64,000 nucleotides of DNA from a virus: positions 59,689 to 123,688 of IMG/VR virus record IMGVR_UViG_3300032116_015003; one strand, written 5' to 3'. This document shows positions 24,563 to 31,617 of the stretch, piece by piece (the first letter of the stretch is position 1; each line of letters begins with the position of its first letter). The position numbers were made by a program, and so were the translations under genes. Under the pieces are notes generated by a model. That model did not search any database and was not told the DNA's origin. It saw nothing but the letters and a program-made list of their open reading frames with translations.

Positions 24563-24979
24563 ATGAGTAATACAATTAAAAAGACAAACCGCAAAAACAA
24601 AACCAATTTGGTAGTTAATTGGGTAAATAATTTCTTCACCATTGAAGATTTACATGCCGCAAATCCTAATTTCGTAGAAATCACGCTACGTTCACGTTTG
24701 AATTCTGCAAAGAAGGAAAATCAAATTGCTGAGATTGGATGTATTCATAGTGGTAAGGGTCGTCCAAAGTTGGTTTTTGCAAATACTCCTGTTTCTAAAG
24801 AAGTGTTGGAAGCGGCTCGTCAAGCCGGTGTTATTTTCAACGAGAACTACGACAGCATCGCCGTTGTCAGTGTTGATTCTGTTAAGATTGCTATTGATGA
24901 AGAAGCACAACTTGCTTCTGAAGAAGCTTCTGCGGAAGAAACATCTGTCGATGTGTTGTCAAATAATATTAATGCCTAA
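24563..24979 (+). CDS. Small protein with winged-helix-like core
   Basis: The 138-residue protein has a basic N-terminus (MSNTIKKTNRKNKTN). Next comes a segment that reads like a winged helix-turn-helix: FTIEDLHAANPNFVEITLRS, then RLNSAKKENQIAEIG and GKGRPKLVFA as the wing (about 26-75). A short acidic tail rich in Ala/Glu/Ser follows. It may bind DNA and act as a regulator; its strong early-type promoter fits that. A hairpin terminator begins 16 nt after the stop. The winged-helix reading rests on pattern only. Confidence 0.65.
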   Translation: MSNTIKKTNRKNKTNLVVNWVNNFFTIEDLHAANPNFVEITLRSRLNSAKKENQIAEIGCIHSGKGRPKLVFANTPVSKEVLEAARQAGVIFNENYDSIAVVSVDSVKIAIDEEAQLASEEASAEETSVDVLSNNINA

Positions 24980-25163
24980 TAAAAAATCACCAGTGAAAAT
25001 ACCGTATCATGGTGATAAAGTCACCATATACGGTATTTTTCATTTACCAACATCCAAACTAATAAAAGTTGATCTAAGTGAGGAAGAAATATTTTTTGAA
25101 TACGATATGAGTATGTATAATCCAGAAGAATATTGTATTGTTAAATTACAAGTCTTACTTTGA
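24972..25163 (+). CDS. Small hypothetical protein overlapping a terminator
   Basis: The 63-residue protein starts MPNKKSPVKIPYHGDKVT at an ATG overlapping the previous stop. It continues with a mixed segment (VDLSEEEIFFEYDMSMYNPE). Codons 9-23 lie inside a long hairpin terminator (24996-25040), so most transcripts from the strong promoter upstream should stop before the gene is complete. Either it is expressed only on read-through or the frame is fortuitous. Its C-terminal end overlaps the convergent gene by 9 nt. Confidence 0.4.
   Translation: MPNKKSPVKIPYHGDKVTIYGIFHLPTSKLIKVDLSEEEIFFEYDMSMYNPEEYCIVKLQVLL
24996..25040 (+). terminator. Long hairpin terminator inside a small reading frame
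   Basis: AAAATACCGTAT pairs with ATACGGTATTTT and, inside, ATGGTGA pairs with TCACCAT around TAAAG, with one bulged C (25008). The arm ends in a T-run. It closes the unit of the gene at 24563. Confidence 0.75.
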
Positions 25164-25433
25164 TGGTAATATCGAATAAAATGGTGATTGTGGCGCGTAT
25201 TTGATACCATCCGGTGTCAGCGTATATACTTTTAAATTAGTATTTTTATATTGTTTTTTATCCGATTCTTTCTTAACAGATTTCAAAATAGCTTCCATTT
25301 TGATTCTGTCCTTTCCCATATACATCGGCTGCTCCTTTTCCAATTCAGTTTCCGATAACATATAAACATTGTTTGGATATATAATTAAAATAAATGTCTG
25401 GTCAACATTTTTTGGGCTATACATTGTGGTCAT
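25155..25433 (-). CDS. Small hypothetical protein
   Basis: The 92-residue protein is isolated on the minus strand. It begins MTTMYSPKNVDQTFILIIYP at 25433; a longer frame to 25511 adds a hydrophobic, Ile/Leu-rich stretch and would overlap the plus-strand gene's start, so I prefer the shorter form. The middle is charged (ETELEKEQPMYMGKDRIKME) and the end is YAPQSPFYSILPSK. No family is recognised. Confidence 0.5.
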   Translation of the reverse strand: MTTMYSPKNVDQTFILIIYPNNVYMLSETELEKEQPMYMGKDRIKMEAILKSVKKESDKKQYKNTNLKVYTLTPDGIKYAPQSPFYSILPSK

Positions 25434-25471
25434 ATATGATAATAAATAGCTCTTTTTTAATATAATTATCA

Positions 25472-25479
25472 TATTTATA
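25472..25479 (+). promoter_or_regulatory. TATTTATA motif between divergent genes
   Basis: It lies 10 nt before the ATG at 25489 (+) and about 40 nt from the start at 25433 (-). On the minus strand it reads TATAAATA, the T4 late consensus, so its direction here is open. Confidence 0.35.
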
Positions 25480-25488
25480 TCTAGCACA

Positions 25489-25866
25489 ATGATCAATTTT
25501 ATCAAAGACAATAGATTTCCAACATTTTTGGATAGATTAATTAGTGTATCTCGAAATGAGACAGATACATCCTATATCGATTTAAGTCCAAATAATTTAT
25601 TTGATGGAGATATGGGAACGATTTTGGTAAAAAATGGAAGTGACATTCTGTATCAAGAAAATACAGATAGCGAATTTGTAAATCTTTCTCAATTATTTCC
25701 GTATGTTGTTGCTCCTAGAAAATATCTATTGGAACAGGGACTTAATCAAAGAGTTACATGGGTAAAAAATAGCTCTTCCGTATCCAAAACTTGGAAATTT
25801 TTAGGATATACATGCCCGTTTAATACTGTATGCAGTCCATGTCCAGTTGTTTACGTTTACACTTGA
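25489..25866 (+). CDS. Hypothetical protein
   Basis: The 125-residue protein starts MINFIKDNRFPTFLDRLISV. A central part rich in Asp/Asn (LSPNNLFDGDMGTILVKNGS) and a Cys-containing C-terminus (YTCPFNTVCSPCPVVYVYT) follow. The three late cysteines could form a metal site or disulfides. It lies between a TATTTATA motif and the promoter for the UV endonuclease, whose -35 box overlaps its stop codon. No family is recognised. Confidence 0.55.
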   Translation: MINFIKDNRFPTFLDRLISVSRNETDTSYIDLSPNNLFDGDMGTILVKNGSDILYQENTDSEFVNLSQLFPYVVAPRKYLLEQGLNQRVTWVKNSSSVSKTWKFLGYTCPFNTVCSPCPVVYVYT

Positions 25867-25891
25867 CGTTTCTATAAAAGCGACCTATGGT
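25863..25891 (+). promoter_or_regulatory. Sigma70-like promoter TTGACG-17-TATGGT
   Basis: TTGACG (25863-25868), 17 nt, TATGGT (25886-25891). The expected start is about 25898, leaving a leader of about 67 nt for the UV endonuclease gene. Confidence 0.5.
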
Positions 25892-25894
25892 ATG

Positions 25895-25970
25895 GGTCAT
25901 GAAACGATACGGACTTTGCTGCATCAGCCTTACCCTACAGGATCAAGGATTCAAATCCTCCACCATGACC
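25895..25970 (+). promoter_or_regulatory. Leader RNA pairing that covers the start codon
   Basis: GGTCATG (25895-25901) is perfectly complementary to CATGACC (25964-25970), which contains the ATG at 25965. Between them lie AGGAT/ATCCT (25946-25959) and GCTG/CAGC hairpins. The total span is close to tRNA size, but no D or anticodon arm can be drawn. If transcription starts at or before 25895, this folding would hide the start codon. Confidence 0.35.
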
Positions 25971-26825
25971 AAAACTCGCTTTTTGCAACTAAACCGCAAA
26001 CAAGCAGAAAAAATCGTGGCAGAACGTACTCTCAACAATGTTATGGTTGCACGTAAAACCATTGAGTTTTGTGCTTCAAAAAACTGGAATTATCGCATCA
26101 GTAGTGGAATGATGCCACTGGAAACCTTGCCAGATGTAAATCTGTTGATTGAAAATACACATAATTTCAACGGCATTCAAAACGAATTCAAACTTGCAGC
26201 ATCTGCAATTAAACAACATAATGTTCGTTGCAGTACACATCCAGATCAATTTGTTGTACCTGCATCTGCCAATCCAGCGGTTGCTGCAAAAAGTGTAATT
26301 GAACTCAATATGCACGGCAAAATGATGGATATGTTTGGTCTTAGCCAAGACTATAATAGTCCAATCAATATTCACATGAATTGTTTCAAAGGCGGCGATC
26401 TTAAAGACACTGCCAAACGATTCATTGACGTATATAATCAATTGCAACACAATGTCAAATCTCGTCTTGTCCTTGAAAACGAAGACAAACCCAACAGTTG
26501 GAATGTAGAGCAATTGTATGAACATATTTACAGTGCCGTAAAAATTCCTATTACTTATGATAATTTGCATCATCGTTGCAACCCCGGAAAACTAACTGCT
26601 ACTGAAGCTTACAAACTTGCATATAGCACTTGGCCTACTGGAACAATTCCATTGTTTCATTTTAGCGACAGTATTCCAAATGGAGATAATCCTAGAGCAC
26701 ATGCAGATTATGCAAATACACTACCGGACGAATATAATAACACAGATGTTCTAGATTTGGAACTGGAATTCAAAGCCAAAGATTTGGCTATCATGGAGTT
26801 TCAGAAGAAATATCCTTGGTATTAA
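25965..26825 (+). CDS. UV damage endonuclease (UVDE/UvsE family)
   Basis: The 286-residue TIM-barrel enzyme would nick DNA 5' to UV photoproducts, starting an alternative excision repair. Family features in order: WNYRISSGMMPLETLPD (about 43-59), CSTHPDQFVVPASANP (84-99) with metal-binding His/Asp, NIHMNCFKGG, LVLENEDKPNSWNVEQL, ITYDNLHHRCNPG and FHFSDSIPNGDNPRAHADY near the end. T4 itself uses the unrelated DenV. I chose the ATG at 25965 (MTKTRFLQLNRKQ) because the longer frame runs through the predicted promoter and structured leader. Confidence 0.9.
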   Translation: MTKTRFLQLNRKQAEKIVAERTLNNVMVARKTIEFCASKNWNYRISSGMMPLETLPDVNLLIENTHNFNGIQNEFKLAASAIKQHNVRCSTHPDQFVVPASANPAVAAKSVIELNMHGKMMDMFGLSQDYNSPINIHMNCFKGGDLKDTAKRFIDVYNQLQHNVKSRLVLENEDKPNSWNVEQLYEHIYSAVKIPITYDNLHHRCNPGKLTATEAYKLAYSTWPTGTIPLFHFSDSIPNGDNPRAHADYANTLPDEYNNTDVLDLELEFKAKDLAIMEFQKKYPWY

Positions 26826-26885
26826 AATAACTTGCACGAATTCAATTAATGTGGCACAATAAACGTGTAGTTTAAAATAAAACAT

Positions 26886-27101
26886 ATGAAAACAAATAAT
26901 CGTAATTACTTAATCACAAATTCACATCGCGGATTCAAAGTCGAGCTTTCTACTGCTCGGCCTAATGCAAAACGAGCAAAGATATTAACATTAAAGACTG
27001 CTAATAAAACTCTTAAATTGAATGGTTATCAGATCAATACTCTTAAGAAAGTTTTTGCAAAAGAAAACGCATTAAATAGTTCAAAGTCTACTATTTATTG
27101 A
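26886..27101 (+). CDS. Small basic hypothetical protein
   Basis: The 71-residue protein is rich in Lys, Asn and Arg (MKTNNRNYLITNSHRGFK) with a strand-like repeat around ILTLKTANKTLKLNGYQIN. The charge suggests nucleic acid binding. It is preceded by a weak promoter-like pair (TTGCAC at 26832, CACAAT at 26855, 17 nt apart) and followed after 5 nt by another small basic gene. No family is recognised. Confidence 0.55.
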   Translation: MKTNNRNYLITNSHRGFKVELSTARPNAKRAKILTLKTANKTLKLNGYQINTLKKVFAKENALNSSKSTIY

Positions 27102-27106
27102 TAGTT

Positions 27107-27259
27107 ATGGGAAAAACATATCGACGTAATTCGGAGAGAAAAATAAAAAATTTTCAAAAAGGTAAATCTAAATCAGAAAAATTTAAAACTGGTCAAGATG
27201 AACCCAAATTTTCAAAGCATTTGAAAGTATATACGGACGACGTAGATAACGAATATTAA
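27107..27259 (+). CDS. Very small basic protein
   Basis: The 50-codon frame encodes MGKTYRRNSERKIKNFQKGK and a Lys-rich continuation ending YTDDVDNEY. It starts 5 nt after the previous stop and ends 8 nt before a terminator, so it fits as the last gene of a two-gene unit. The basic N-terminus and acidic end recall small nucleic-acid-binding phage proteins, but function is unknown. Confidence 0.5.
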   Translation: MGKTYRRNSERKIKNFQKGKSKSEKFKTGQDEPKFSKHLKVYTDDVDNEY

Positions 27260-27267
27260 ACTGTTAT

Positions 27268-27304
27268 ATGCCATGACAATAATAATTGTCATGGCATTTT
27301 ATTT
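27268..27304 (+). terminator. Intrinsic terminator after the small basic genes
   Basis: ATGCCATGACAAT and its complement enclose AATA and are followed by TTATTTT. The next gene starts at 27306, right at its end. Confidence 0.85.
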
Positions 27305-27305
27305 T

Positions 27306-27608
27306 ATGGAAATAATTGTTACATTAATTGTTGGTATATTTTTGTTTATTTATATCAAACGCGATATAAAAAAGATCAACGCTCGTATTGACACTGTTGA
27401 AAAATTGATTCCTGATGCAGCGGAATATAAAAAGTATAAAGACGATGTAAAAACTTTATACCAGAACCAAACTCTGCTATTGTCTTTGGTGAACGCTGTA
27501 AGAGTTAGAATCAATAATTTTTATGCCAAAAAGCTCAACGAACCAAGACTCAAATCCGCTGGATTTGATTCAACCAAAGAATTTGGTGAAACCCAAGACG
27601 GTGTTTGA
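27306..27608 (+). CDS. Small membrane-anchored coiled-coil protein
   Basis: The 100-residue protein begins with one membrane segment, MEIIVTLIVGIFLFIYIKR, followed by a charged helix (DIKKINARIDTVEKLI, then KYKDDVKTLYQNQTLL). It probably sits in the host inner membrane with the helix in the cytoplasm. I chose the ATG at 27306; the longer frame would begin inside the terminator hairpin. Its last 86 nt overlap the next gene in another frame. Function is unknown; spanin or holin roles are not supported by neighbours. Confidence 0.6.
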   Translation: MEIIVTLIVGIFLFIYIKRDIKKINARIDTVEKLIPDAAEYKKYKDDVKTLYQNQTLLLSLVNAVRVRINNFYAKKLNEPRLKSAGFDSTKEFGETQDGV

Positions 27609-28041
27609 TCATATCAAACACATCCGTGAATCCAAGGCGCCCGACTATTATCAATCGCTAACTGAAGCTGATCAAAAAACATTTAACAAATATGTTATTT
27701 TGATGGGTTTAAGTATGGATCAAACGGCAATTGAAGGAGTTAGTTATATATCTAAATATTTAGATATATTGCCTCCAAATGCATTTTATAAAGTATGCTG
27801 CGATGTTACTCCAAAATCGACAAGATTTTGCAAATGGATAAAATCATCAAAGCCAAAATATAGTAAAAAGCTCATTGAGATTATCGCATCTTACTATAAA
27901 ATCAGTAAAAGTGATGCATATGATTATTGCACTTCATTCTTTCGTGATGAAACACAATTGACTAATTTAATCAATTTGTGTAGTAGTGTTGGATTTAGCG
28001 AAACTCAAATTGAAAAAATGTTAGAAGGAAAAGATGAATAA
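27523..28041 (+). CDS. 62: Probable clamp loader small subunit (T4 gp62-like)
   Basis: The 172-residue, mostly helical protein resembles the short gp62 proteins of T4-like marine phages. Supporting parts are TVFDHIKHIRESKAPDYYQS (about 26-45), a middle helical region, and RFCKWIKSSKPKYSKKLIE with YYKISKSDAYDYC (about 107-140), where gp62 has a conserved Arg/Trp/Lys helix. In T4, gp62 joins four gp44 subunits to load the gp45 clamp. Here gp44 and gp45 lie far away at 54-55 kb, so the loader genes are split. The start overlaps the previous gene by 86 nt; no later ATG is suitable. Confidence 0.45.
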   Translation: MPKSSTNQDSNPLDLIQPKNLVKPKTVFDHIKHIRESKAPDYYQSLTEADQKTFNKYVILMGLSMDQTAIEGVSYISKYLDILPPNAFYKVCCDVTPKSTRFCKWIKSSKPKYSKKLIEIIASYYKISKSDAYDYCTSFFRDETQLTNLINLCSSVGFSETQIEKMLEGKDE

Positions 28042-28735
28042 TAAACAAATCGTTATAGGTGTAGGCGGCGTTGCAAGAGCAGGTAAAAATCTGTTTTGTG
28101 ATTTGCTGGTTAAACAACTCAAACAACAATATAATTTACATGCACAGCATTATGCGCTGGCATATGAATTGAAAATGGATTGTCGGCAATTCATTTGGGA
28201 TAAATTCAATATTGATGTCTTTACAGAAAATACTGATGAAAAAAAGATATTTCGTGATATGTTGGTTTGGTATGGAGATGCTAAACGAAAGCAAAGCAAT
28301 GGTCGCTATTGGATTGATAAGTTAAATACCAGAATTGGAAAAGAATTTGCATGGGGCACTCCACCTATTGATGTTGCCATTATTAGTGATATTCGATATG
28401 ACTTTTATGAGAATGACGAAGTGGATTTTATTCGTAAAGAAAAGAACGGACCATTTATTCATATAAGCAAATACACATATGGATTTCCAACTGATGGACG
28501 CGTAGTAAAAGTAAGCGGACAAACTGTAAACAATACTAAAATATTTACAGATCCAGCAAATAGTCATGAAGCATTAAATGATCCTAAGTTACAGAAAAAG
28601 GCAGACTATTTATTACAGTGGGAAGATATTGGTGTTGGCAAAAATCTGACTTATGCAGAGTTGTTAGATAATCAATATCTAAATAACACTGTTATAGAAT
28701 GTCTCAAGTCAATACAACACAAGATTATCCAATAA
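28034..28735 (+). CDS. Deoxynucleoside monophosphate kinase-like P-loop protein
   Basis: The 233-residue protein has an N-terminal P-loop, GVGGVARAGKNLF (about 9-21), in the style of T4 gp1, a kinase that phosphorylates dNMPs, including modified ones in T4. Later parts are RDMLVWYGDAKRKQSNGRYW (a lid-like segment) and VAIISDIRYDFYENDE with a Walker B-type strand. It probably feeds the dNTP pool together with the ribonucleotide reductase and dUTPase. The ATG has an AAGGA 4 nt upstream. It overlaps the genes on both sides (8 and 37 nt). Substrate specificity cannot be read. Confidence 0.7.
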   Translation: MNNKQIVIGVGGVARAGKNLFCDLLVKQLKQQYNLHAQHYALAYELKMDCRQFIWDKFNIDVFTENTDEKKIFRDMLVWYGDAKRKQSNGRYWIDKLNTRIGKEFAWGTPPIDVAIISDIRYDFYENDEVDFIRKEKNGPFIHISKYTYGFPTDGRVVKVSGQTVNNTKIFTDPANSHEALNDPKLQKKADYLLQWEDIGVGKNLTYAELLDNQYLNNTVIECLKSIQHKIIQ

Positions 28736-29433
28736 AGCTGATTGAATGCAAACAATCGTCTGAATTTAAATTATTTAGAGATACTATTGATCAGCATCAT
28801 AGTTACGTAAAATATAAAGATAGTCCAACTCGCCGCTTGTCATTTCTCGTTTATGAGAGTGTAAGCGGCAATTTTATTGGTTGTATAGGATTGACCAGCG
28901 GCACATTGGCATTGAAATGTAGAGAAGAATATATTGGATGGAACAATGATCTTAAAATGAAACATTTGCATCAAATTGCAAATAATAGTCGGTTTTGTTT
29001 AATCAAAAACAATATCACAATAGCTAATGCTGCCAGCATGACTCTCAAATCATTACGAACAATAGGTGTTGACGCATGGAAAACAAAATATAACGATGAT
29101 TTGGTGCTTTTGGAGACTTTTATACTACCCACCAGAGAAAACCAATATATAGGGCATTCTAATCGAAATGGAGCGTGTTATAAAGCTGACAACTGGATCG
29201 AATTGGGTATGACTGAAGGTAATTCAATAAAAAAGATACCTTTGATTATGTGGAAGAAAGAAAACACTGAACGTGGTAGATTAGCCAGAGAGAATCCAGA
29301 AGAATGTATGCGGCAGTATGCGTTTTATGTCAATAACAGCGAAAAGTATGGGTACAACGTACAAAACACACAAAAGAAGCTGGTTTTTATAAAACCATTG
29401 GTAAAAAATTGGAGAGATATATTATTAACGTGA
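28699..29433 (+). CDS. DUF4338 (DruA/Mom-like) family protein
   Basis: The 244-residue protein matches the DUF4338 pattern point by point: the N-terminal HSYVKY (about 34-39, family HY/HS), FLVYESVSGNFIGCIGL, EEYIGWNN (77-83), IANNSRFCLI (93-102), VLLETFILP (136-144) and YKADNWIELGMT (161-172). DUF4338 is the core of DruA in Druantia anti-phage systems and is related to GNAT acyltransferases such as Mom, which modifies adenine in phage Mu DNA. A phage copy outside any defence cluster suggests DNA modification or an anti-restriction role. The C-terminal 70 residues are extra. It shares an operon with the dNMP kinase. Confidence 0.75.
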   Translation: MSQVNTTQDYPIKLIECKQSSEFKLFRDTIDQHHSYVKYKDSPTRRLSFLVYESVSGNFIGCIGLTSGTLALKCREEYIGWNNDLKMKHLHQIANNSRFCLIKNNITIANAASMTLKSLRTIGVDAWKTKYNDDLVLLETFILPTRENQYIGHSNRNGACYKADNWIELGMTEGNSIKKIPLIMWKKENTERGRLARENPEECMRQYAFYVNNSEKYGYNVQNTQKKLVFIKPLVKNWRDILLT

Positions 29434-29715
29434 CAGTGTAGCTATATAATAATTTTGATTATAATAAAATTCAATTGAATCTTGTGTTATTTTAGAAAAT
29501 ATTAAATCTTTTTTAGAAGGCAATATTTGCAATACAATATGCATATATTGCTGATTACAAATTTCATATTTTTGATTTTTTTGAGTTTTTTTACAACTAC
29601 AAAATAAACTATATTGTATAACACATGCAACAAAATCAGCAACACTGGCATCAATATTATCCAATTGATTATCAGTCAAAAATGTTTTAAATTCTCCAAT
29701 ATTATTTATTCTCAT
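29425..29715 (-). CDS. Hypothetical protein at the 3' end of the glycan cluster
   Basis: The 96-residue protein starts MRINNIGEFKTFLTDNQL and contains FCSCKKTQKN, with a Cys pair in a basic patch. It is the last gene of the long minus-strand unit, overlapping its upstream neighbour by 14 nt and the convergent DUF4338 gene by 9 nt. No family is recognised; the tight packing supports it as real. Confidence 0.5.
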   Translation of the reverse strand: MRINNIGEFKTFLTDNQLDNIDASVADFVACVIQYSLFCSCKKTQKNQKYEICNQQYMHIVLQILPSKKDLIFSKITQDSIEFYYNQNYYIATLSR

Positions 29716-30046
29716 ATCCAGTTAATTTATTATATGCCTCGTATAAATACAAACTACATATAAATATCACCGGACAGCAAATAAATGACAATTGTGCAAA
29801 AAATCCTATAATAACTGATAACCAAAACGATGTACATATTGGACATGTAATTAATCTAGTAAAAAAATTATTATAATTTACTAGTAAAAATGTATGATAT
29901 GATATCGTACAATCTTTTTCTTTGGCAATTAGATATTCTTTTACTTTTACGTAAGGCAAATGTATTAGTTTCGCGTATTCTACAAATGCTTCTGTATTGA
30001 ACCAAATTAATAATATTGAAGTTATTAAAAATATTGCAAATAACAT
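29702..30046 (-). CDS. Small membrane protein with CPIC motif
   Basis: The 114-residue protein has an N-terminal membrane helix (MLFAIFLITSILLIWF) and two more near the C-terminus. The second of these begins at LITCPICTSFWLSVIIGFF, and the third is around ICCPVIFICSLYLY. The T-C-P-x-C-x-S-F-W motif is one I associate with small phage membrane proteins found near glycosyltransferases in T4-like marine phages. It may anchor or assist glycan enzymes at the inner membrane, but this is inference. Confidence 0.6.
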   Translation of the reverse strand: MLFAIFLITSILLIWFNTEAFVEYAKLIHLPYVKVKEYLIAKEKDCTISYHTFLLVNYNNFFTRLITCPICTSFWLSVIIGFFAQLSFICCPVIFICSLYLYEAYNKLTGYENK

Positions 30047-30050
30047 ATCT

Positions 30051-30851
30051 TTAAAAAGTTATTCCATTTACAAATTTTTCCATTGGTTTATGCGAATTGG
30101 TTTTAGGATGTCTGGTTGCATGAAATCCCCACTTATAATAAAATATTTCTGCTGCATTTCTTTCGCTTTCATTAAATTTATCTCGCTCACTTCCATTTTT
30201 AGTTGAAACACTTCCGAAGTGATAGAAATTAAGTTTACGACTTCTTAAGAATTTTTTATTTATAAGTTCTAGTTTAAGAAAGAAATCCCAATCGCATATA
30301 AATGGACTGTTGAAGATTGTATCAAATCCCCCAACTGTCATGTAATCTTTCTTAGTCATAAAAAACGGGAATATTTCCCCGTCTTGTGTTAACTGATTGG
30401 ATCTATATGATGGTTCTTTTTCGCTAAATTCTTTATATCTAAAATTATCTGGTCCGCCAAAATCTCCAATTCCAAAATTAAATATGCTAGGATTTCGTTC
30501 AATTTGATTAGGCGTTATGATTGTATCATGATGAAAATCTTCAAGTAAAATTTTGTCCCATTCTACCGGAAACACATTGTCGTCGTTAACAATTAATATT
30601 TTCTCGTTTGTTGCATGAAAAACTCCAACGTTTAATGCTTGTTGCATTCCTTGATTTTCTTCAAATTCATAAAATTGTACATTTGTATTGTTGTACTTCT
30701 TTTTTAAGGAAGTATATTGTTCCGCAAATCCATCTAATACAACAATATATTGATTTTTGTTTGTTTCTCCTAATAATCCAGAATCCAAACAAATCTCAAG
30801 ACATTTTGGATTTTTATATGAAGGAATGATGATTGAAATTTGATTGTTCAT
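30051..30851 (-). CDS. Glycosyltransferase family 2
   Basis: The 266-residue protein is a GT2 enzyme with a GT-A fold. It starts with the usual SIIIPSYKNPKCLEICLDS (about 5-23), has the acidic donor-site strand EKILIVNDDNVFPVEW (NDD near residue 95) and the late ICDWDFFLKLELINK segment, where the ED/WD pair serves as base. Such enzymes extend cell-surface or protein-linked glycans. It overlaps its upstream neighbour by 4 nt (ATGA). The donor is unknown. Confidence 0.85.
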   Translation of the reverse strand: MNNQISIIIPSYKNPKCLEICLDSGLLGETNKNQYIVVLDGFAEQYTSLKKKYNNTNVQFYEFEENQGMQQALNVGVFHATNEKILIVNDDNVFPVEWDKILLEDFHHDTIITPNQIERNPSIFNFGIGDFGGPDNFRYKEFSEKEPSYRSNQLTQDGEIFPFFMTKKDYMTVGGFDTIFNSPFICDWDFFLKLELINKKFLRSRKLNFYHFGSVSTKNGSERDKFNESERNAAEIFYYKWGFHATRHPKTNSHKPMEKFVNGITF

Positions 30852-31561
30852 AATTTATTTAATATTTCAAATTCTTTTGACCAATTAACAACAGGTGACA
30901 TATATTCGTTTTCACAATGAGTTGAATAACCGGGTATAGAAGACACCAAATTAGATCCATTTTGCCAAAGATTAATAAATTTATCATGATCTCTTGTATA
31001 TCCCTTTACTAAATCACAGTATTGTGTATGCATATCATAATGTTTTTTAAACGTTGAAAATAACATTGCATATGTGTTTGTAGTTGATGGCGTAGTTCTC
31101 CAATGAGATAATTTAGTTGGATAAATAGAAGACTGTAGAGTGGAATACGCTTCATAAATATATTTATCATTGTGATCATACAATGTAAAATAATCTGCGC
31201 TTAAATTTTCAAATCCATCTATTAAAATATCTACCCAGCCTTGTCGATGAAAATAGTCATCTTCTACAAAGTATATAATATCATTTGCATTATACGGTTG
31301 TGCGATTGTATATTCAAGTAAATTTAAAAAACTTTTTCCGTCGTTTCCGCCTTTTTTTTCTACAATATTACATCGATTTTCATTGTTTAAAAAGTGCTTA
31401 CTTACATCACCATCAAACAAAACCGTTACATCAACTCTATTATCAATGGAGTTTAATAGACAATTAAAAATCTTTTCTTTGTCAAACCAACTCGGTCTAT
31501 TTTTTTTATTCGCACTATTTGCCGAAAAATTACAATGTCTAATTAATAACTTAATATTCAT
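30848..31561 (-). CDS. GT-A-type glycosyltransferase
   Basis: The 237-residue protein shows a GT-A-like order: DVTVLFDGDVSKHFLNNE, a Gly-rich NDGKSFLNLLEYTIAQPY, then the acidic motif DIIYFVEDDYFHRQGW (EDD near residue 98). VEDDY instead of DxD suggests a metal site of the GT2/GT25 kind. It belongs to the minus-strand glycan cluster and couples by ATGA overlap to the GT2 gene downstream. A 56-nt gap separates it from the gene before. Confidence 0.65.
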   Translation of the reverse strand: MNIKLLIRHCNFSANSANKKNRPSWFDKEKIFNCLLNSIDNRVDVTVLFDGDVSKHFLNNENRCNIVEKKGGNDGKSFLNLLEYTIAQPYNANDIIYFVEDDYFHRQGWVDILIDGFENLSADYFTLYDHNDKYIYEAYSTLQSSIYPTKLSHWRTTPSTTNTYAMLFSTFKKHYDMHTQYCDLVKGYTRDHDKFINLWQNGSNLVSSIPGYSTHCENEYMSPVVNWSKEFEILNKL

Positions 31562-31617
31562 AATTATTTATTTTTTTAATAAGAATGCACGTCTTTATCT
31601 AGTTTATTTATTAAAAT

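Noticed and set aside
25895-25971. Possible tRNA: 7-bp acceptor-like stem, 77 nt span, TTCAAAT loop.
   Set aside because: No D stem or anticodon stem can be formed and the T stem has mismatches next to the loop. Kept only as a leader structure.
26076-26573. A 165-residue minus-strand frame inside the UV endonuclease gene.
   Set aside because: The plus-strand frame carries the complete UVDE motif order; the antisense frame shows none.
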